NCBI GenBank assembly: GCA_030045755.1
Contig: JASIEW010000035.1
Span: 1-7,538 of the forward strand
Source: Nitrososphaerales archaeon
GTDB taxonomy: Archaea > Thermoproteota > Nitrososphaeria > Nitrososphaerales > UBA183
Direction: 5' to 3'
DNA: 7,538 nucleotides
Made by a program: the position numbers and the translations under genes
Notes under the pieces: model-generated
What the model saw: only the letters and a program-made list of their open reading frames with translations
What the model was told of the DNA's origin: nothing
Databases searched by the model: none
Shown: one piece after another, positions 4,690-7,538 of the stretch
How the letters are laid out: each line of letters starts with the position of its first letter
How positions within the stretch are numbered: position 1 is the stretch's first letter

Positions 4690-6168
4690 GTGAGGATACT
4701 GAAGAAGGAAGGGGGAGACATACTGGTCGTGGCCTCCCCGAGGGACGCGGTCAAGGTGGGGGACTACCTGCTCGCGTCGGAGCCCGAGCGCGGGCTCGTC
4801 CTCCAGGTCTACGACGAGCGCTATCTGGACATCGAAGGCATCGACGAGGAGATAGCCCGGGAAGAGGTGCTTTCGCTCTCCGTGGAGGGGACGACCTCCG
4901 ACCCCACCAACCTCGCCACCATCTCGACGCTGATCAGGGACATGAGGGTTCTTCTTTGCAAGGCCAGAGGCACGATCTCGAAGGAGAGGCTGTCGCCGAG
5001 GTCGGACTGGATGCCCTCCAGGACTAGCGCCATGGTCAGCAGGCTGCTCGTGGACGACCTCGGGCGCGCGGTGTCTCCTCTGGGCGCGAGGGGCATCAGG
5101 ATAGGAACGGTCGACTCGGAGTCAGTCTTCTCGATAGCCGCGGAGTCGCTCGACGGGAGGATATCAGTGATAACGGGGCGCAAGGAGTCGGGGAAGTCGC
5201 ACCTCGCCAAGATACTGCTGCGCGGCCTCCTCGAGCAGGGCGCCTACTCCATAGTCTTCGACCTCAATGACGAATACGGCTCGGTGGGCCTGCGCGCGGA
5301 CGGCTCGAAGACCGAGGTCTCGGGGCGCGTGACCGTCATGAGGCCGGGCCGGGAGATGAAGCTCTCTCTCGCGACCGTCGGCCTGCGCGCGGTGACCAAC
5401 CTGCTCTCGCACTCGCTCGACATGCCCGGCACGTCGCTCAGGGAGTTCGTCAAGATCTGGCAGCAGCTCGAGGACAGGGGCGAGCTGACACTCGGCAACC
5501 TCGAGTCCGCGATACACCAGTGGCGCTGCAACGAGTTCGTCAGGGACGCCCTCTTCGCGAGGTTCCACACCATCGCCTCCTCAGGCCTGTTCACAGACAA
5601 GGTCGACCAGCAGTTCGACCTCAGGGACTTCTTCTCGAGGAACAGGAACGGGGGCTCACTGGTCGTCTCTCTGTCCGGGGTCTCTCCCCTCAACAGGCGG
5701 ATGGTGGTGGAGCTCGTCCTCTCCAAGGTCGTCGAGCTCCTCGAGCACAGGAGGATACCGCCCCTCTTCCTCTTCGCGGAGGAGGCCCACCTGTATCTCA
5801 GGGACACCTACTGGGAGGACCTCATCACGAGGATGCGCCACTTCGGGGTCTTCACAGTCTTCGTCACCAACCAGCCCGACGCGATCGACCAGAAAATCTA
5901 CAGGCAGGTGGACAACATATTCCTCTACAGCTTCAGCAACGACGCGGACCTTTCCCTGGTCTCCCAGGCGTCGATGGTCGACTCGGACACTGTGAAGGCG
6001 ATAGTCCGCACCCTGCCCCCCCGGATGTGCCTGGTGCTGGGCCACGCCGTGAGGGACCTGCCCGTGCTGGTCAGCGTGGACCCCTTCGACTCGCCTGCGA
6101 GCGGCGCCACGAGGAGGTTCTTCGACGACGCCGTCGTCCCGGTGGCGCGCATCACGACGCCTGAGTGA
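4690..6168 (+). CDS. herA: HerA-family hexameric DNA translocase ATPase
   Basis: An FtsK/HerA-superfamily ATPase that pumps DNA and, bound to NurA, drives end resection. The 492 aa are normal for archaeal HerA. Residues about 1-75 form the small HAS-barrel domain (GDYLLASEPERGLVLQVYDE), the part that usually contacts NurA. Walker A is GRKESGKS (163-170), Walker B is LFLFAEEAH (359-367) with E364/E365, followed by the RMRHFGVFTVFVTNQPDAID segment (sensor-like, ending in the usual hexamer-interface pattern QVDNIFLYSF). The C-terminal strand LVLGHAVRDLPVLVSV closes the fold. The start is GTG 4690, 3 bp after the nurA stop, with a strong GGGAGGGG before it. The loop residues of Walker A (RKES) are unusual but satisfy GxxxxGKS. 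Its 3' end overlaps the convergent pilin-like gene by 17 bp. Confidence 0.92.
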   Translation: MRILKKEGGDILVVASPRDAVKVGDYLLASEPERGLVLQVYDERYLDIEGIDEEIAREEVLSLSVEGTTSDPTNLATISTLIRDMRVLLCKARGTISKERLSPRSDWMPSRTSAMVSRLLVDDLGRAVSPLGARGIRIGTVDSESVFSIAAESLDGRISVITGRKESGKSHLAKILLRGLLEQGAYSIVFDLNDEYGSVGLRADGSKTEVSGRVTVMRPGREMKLSLATVGLRAVTNLLSHSLDMPGTSLREFVKIWQQLEDRGELTLGNLESAIHQWRCNEFVRDALFARFHTIASSGLFTDKVDQQFDLRDFFSRNRNGGSLVVSLSGVSPLNRRMVVELVLSKVVELLEHRRIPPLFLFAEEAHLYLRDTYWEDLITRMRHFGVFTVFVTNQPDAIDQKIYRQVDNIFLYSFSNDADLSLVSQASMVDSDTVKAIVRTLPPRMCLVLGHAVRDLPVLVSVDPFDSPASGATRRFFDDAVVPVARITTPE

Positions 6169-7138
6169 CCACCATAGTCGAGTCCTGCGCCACGTTAGCC
6201 GTGTCCGAGGAGGAGCCGCTGAACTCGAACTGGAACGTGCCCGCGTCCTTGAATGATACGAAGGCCGTGCCGACGAACTCGCAGGCGCCCGCAGCGGAGG
6301 TGCACGAGTTCTGGGTGTCGTCCGTCGGACCCAAGGACGTCCCTGAAGCGCTCGTGCACTCGTTCCCCGCCGGGAGGTCGGTCGTCCCCTGGGCTGGGTC
6401 CGCCCAATACAGGCCCCCGCAGAACAGGAAGGACGCGCCCGAAGTGACGGACACGGCGAACGCGATGACCGTGCTGGACGGCGACGATTGCCAATAAGCC
6501 ACGAAGACCTGTACCGCGTAGTACGCGCCGGCCGCTCCCGAGAACGACAGGCCGGGTATGCCCACGAACGTGCTGGAGGTCGTGGACTCGGCGGATGCCG
6601 TGTGATAGTACCCTGCTCCGGGGCCGCCCGCCCCTCCTCCGGTCGCTCCCGGGACATACCAGAAGGTGTTCCCGAGGGACGTCACGAGGCCCACCGCCGC
6701 GCCCGACGACGCACCGTCGACTATGGACTCGTACTCCGAGGCGCAGCTCGCCTTGCCCGGCTCGCACGTCCCTGACGGGACCAGCGGTCCGACCTGGACG
6801 CCCGCGCTGGATGGAATCGTGGAGGGGACGAAGGCGGGCGAGGAGGCGGAGCCCAGGCTGTAGACCGTCCCGTTCTGGAACTTGAGCACCATGCCCACCA
6901 GCTCGACGGAGTCGGGGCCGGTGTCTGTCACCTCCAGCCCCGCGGCGGGCTGCGTGTAGGACAGCGACTCCATCGCGTGCCTGCCCAGGATCTCTTGGGC
7001 CTGCTGGGATGCCTGGTACGACTGGGCCTCGAGGCCCGAGATGTAGACCTGCGTGCCTATCGCGAGCATGAAGACGACCACCATGAAGAGCATCCCTATC
7101 ACGCTCGCCACGCCCCTTCGCCTGGAGGGAGGCTTCAG
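6152..7138 (-). CDS. Type IV pilin-like / archaellin-like exported protein
   Basis: A likely surface filament subunit or pilin-like secreted protein processed by a PibD/FlaK-type prepilin peptidase. Read from CTG 7138 the N-terminus is LKPPSRRRG followed by VASVIGMLFMVVVFMLAIGT: a basic leader, Gly at the cleavage site (after residue 9) and a hydrophobic helix to about residue 29, the class III signal pattern of archaeal pilins. The remaining ~295 residues are Ser/Thr/Gly/Ala-rich with few charges, beta-rich, with several cysteines (TCEPGKASC, LFCGGLYW, NECTSASG, NSC, GACEF). GTG 7111 is the only standard start nearby and would delete the whole basic leader. CTG 7138 forms a CTGA overlap with the stop of the upstream gene and has GGTGGTG 5 nt before it. 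The exact appendage type cannot be told. Confidence 0.83.
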   Translation of the reverse strand: MKPPSRRRGVASVIGMLFMVVVFMLAIGTQVYISGLEAQSYQASQQAQEILGRHAMESLSYTQPAAGLEVTDTGPDSVELVGMVLKFQNGTVYSLGSASSPAFVPSTIPSSAGVQVGPLVPSGTCEPGKASCASEYESIVDGASSGAAVGLVTSLGNTFWYVPGATGGGAGGPGAGYYHTASAESTTSSTFVGIPGLSFSGAAGAYYAVQVFVAYWQSSPSSTVIAFAVSVTSGASFLFCGGLYWADPAQGTTDLPAGNECTSASGTSLGPTDDTQNSCTSAAGACEFVGTAFVSFKDAGTFQFEFSGSSSDTANVAQDSTMVVTQAS

Positions 7139-7538
7139 GCGGGCACCACCAGCGCGCTGAGGGAGGCCTGTGCCCCATCGGCGACGACGACCACCACCTC
7201 AGATGTCGAGCCGGTCACGAAGGCCTGCCCCTGAATCGTGAACTGCACGACCACGGACTGCCCCTGCGGGATCGGTGCGCTCAGAGAGACGGCCGGGGAC
7301 ATGGAGGAGAGCGTGGGGCACGTCGACTCCAGAGTCTCCGCGCTCTCCGTATCAGACACCACATAGCAGAACTGGGCCCCCGACGCCACGCCCGACGTGT
7401 CCACCTCGAGCGTCGAGACCGGGACCGTGCCCGTGTTAGAGACCACCATCCTCTCGACCGCGGCCTCGTCGCCCTGCCTTATCGTGAGGTCAGAGACGGA
7501 GACGTTCGCACCACCATCATCCGACGCGTACTTCGAGA
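7135..7538 (-). CDS. Exported beta-rich protein, C-terminal part (runs off the window), cotranscribed with the pilin-like gene
   Basis: About 134 codons are seen, open to the window edge; the N-terminus lies beyond 7538. The visible part reads as an immunoglobulin-like or CARDB-like extracellular beta-sandwich: VSVSDLTIRQGDEAAVERMV, then VSNTGTVPVSTLEVDTSGV, and alternating hydrophobic strands to the end (SEVVVVVADGAQASLSALVV). The Asn-Thr-Gly turn in a V-x-N-T-G-x-V pattern is typical of such archaeal surface and pilin-associated proteins. Two cysteines (FCYVV, STCPTL) could pair. An internal ATG at 7449 is not the start, because the same beta-domain continues in frame upstream of it. The stop TGA (7135-7137) overlaps the proposed CTG start of the pilin-like gene, so the two are translationally coupled. 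A second pilin-like subunit is the best guess; the signal peptide cannot be checked. Confidence 0.75.
   Translation of the reverse strand, partial: SKYASDDGGANVSVSDLTIRQGDEAAVERMVVSNTGTVPVSTLEVDTSGVASGAQFCYVVSDTESAETLESTCPTLSSMSPAVSLSAPIPQGQSVVVQFTIQGQAFVTGSTSEVVVVVADGAQASLSALVVPA
7144..7150 (-). promoter_or_regulatory. Ribosome binding site supporting a CTG start of the pilin-like gene
   Basis: On the minus strand GGTGGTG stands 5 nt before CTG 7138. It partially matches the complement of the archaeal 16S 3' end (GGTGAT part). The standard GTG at 7111 has only AGGCGAAGGGGC before it, so its context is not clearly worse; the protein N-terminus decides for CTG. Confidence 0.4.

Noticed and set aside
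3891..5027. 378-aa plus-strand open frame across nurA and herA
   Set aside because: Arg/Gly/Pro-rich translation typical of an off-frame reading of GC-rich genes; it spans the boundary of two well-supported genes.
5656..6657. 333-aa minus-strand open frame opposite herA and across the pilin-like gene
   Set aside because: Compositionally a shadow (Arg/Pro/Ser runs) and out of phase with the pilin-like protein, which has a clear signal sequence.
6195..7178. 327-aa minus-strand open frame overlapping the pilin-like gene
   Set aside because: Arg/Gly-rich off-frame reading; lacks the hydrophobic N-terminal helix present in the true frame.
1..7538. tRNA, rRNA, CRISPR array or insertion sequence
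   Set aside because: No GGTTCGAAT-type T-loop, no regularly spaced repeats beyond the two-copy promoter module, and no transposase-like protein or terminal inverted repeats were seen.

Overview
The window looks like a chromosomal segment of a high-GC archaeon, most likely a Thaumarchaeota/Nitrososphaeria-type lineage. Evidence: a NurA-HerA end-resection pair, an Lrp/AsnC regulator divergent from an archaeal-type glutamine synthetase, archaeal TATA elements about 25-28 bp upstream of start codons (leaderless transcription), a class III (archaellin/pilin-type) signal sequence, and heavy use of AGG arginine and ATA isoleucine codons. The lineage call is inference from protein style; no rRNA is present.

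Layout. Positions 1-770 (minus) hold the N-terminal half of glutamine synthetase, cut by the window edge. It shares one symmetric TATA element with an Lrp/AsnC-family regulator at 822-1346 (plus). Downstream on the plus strand are a small winged-helix protein (1376-1876) and a leaderless two-helix membrane protein (1919-2176). A lower-GC stretch (about 2200-2700) holds a small cysteine-containing anchored or exported protein on the minus strand and a gene-free gap. A second winged-helix regulator (2722-3216, plus) meets a third one (3200-3610, minus) tail to tail. The first and third regulators are clear paralogues, and the second shares their N-terminal module.

The third regulator is divergent from a nurA-herA operon (3691-6168, plus). 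The gap between them carries a duplicated palindrome-plus-TATA module that looks like a regulatory region. herA ends tail to tail, with a 17-bp overlap, against a minus-strand pair of surface proteins: a type IV pilin-like protein (6152-7138) and an upstream partial exported protein (7135-7538 and beyond).

How the genes may work together: Lrp plus glnA is a plausible nitrogen/amino-acid control pair. NurA plus HerA form the nuclease and hexameric translocase used to resect DNA ends; Mre11 and Rad50, often their neighbours in archaea, are not in the window. The pilin-like pair is probably one transcription unit. The most notable points are the bidirectional TATA elements, the duplicated operator-like module before nurA, the three-member regulator family within 2.3 kb, and two genes whose domain boundaries seem to require a CTG start codon. 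I found no tRNA, rRNA, CRISPR array or insertion sequence.
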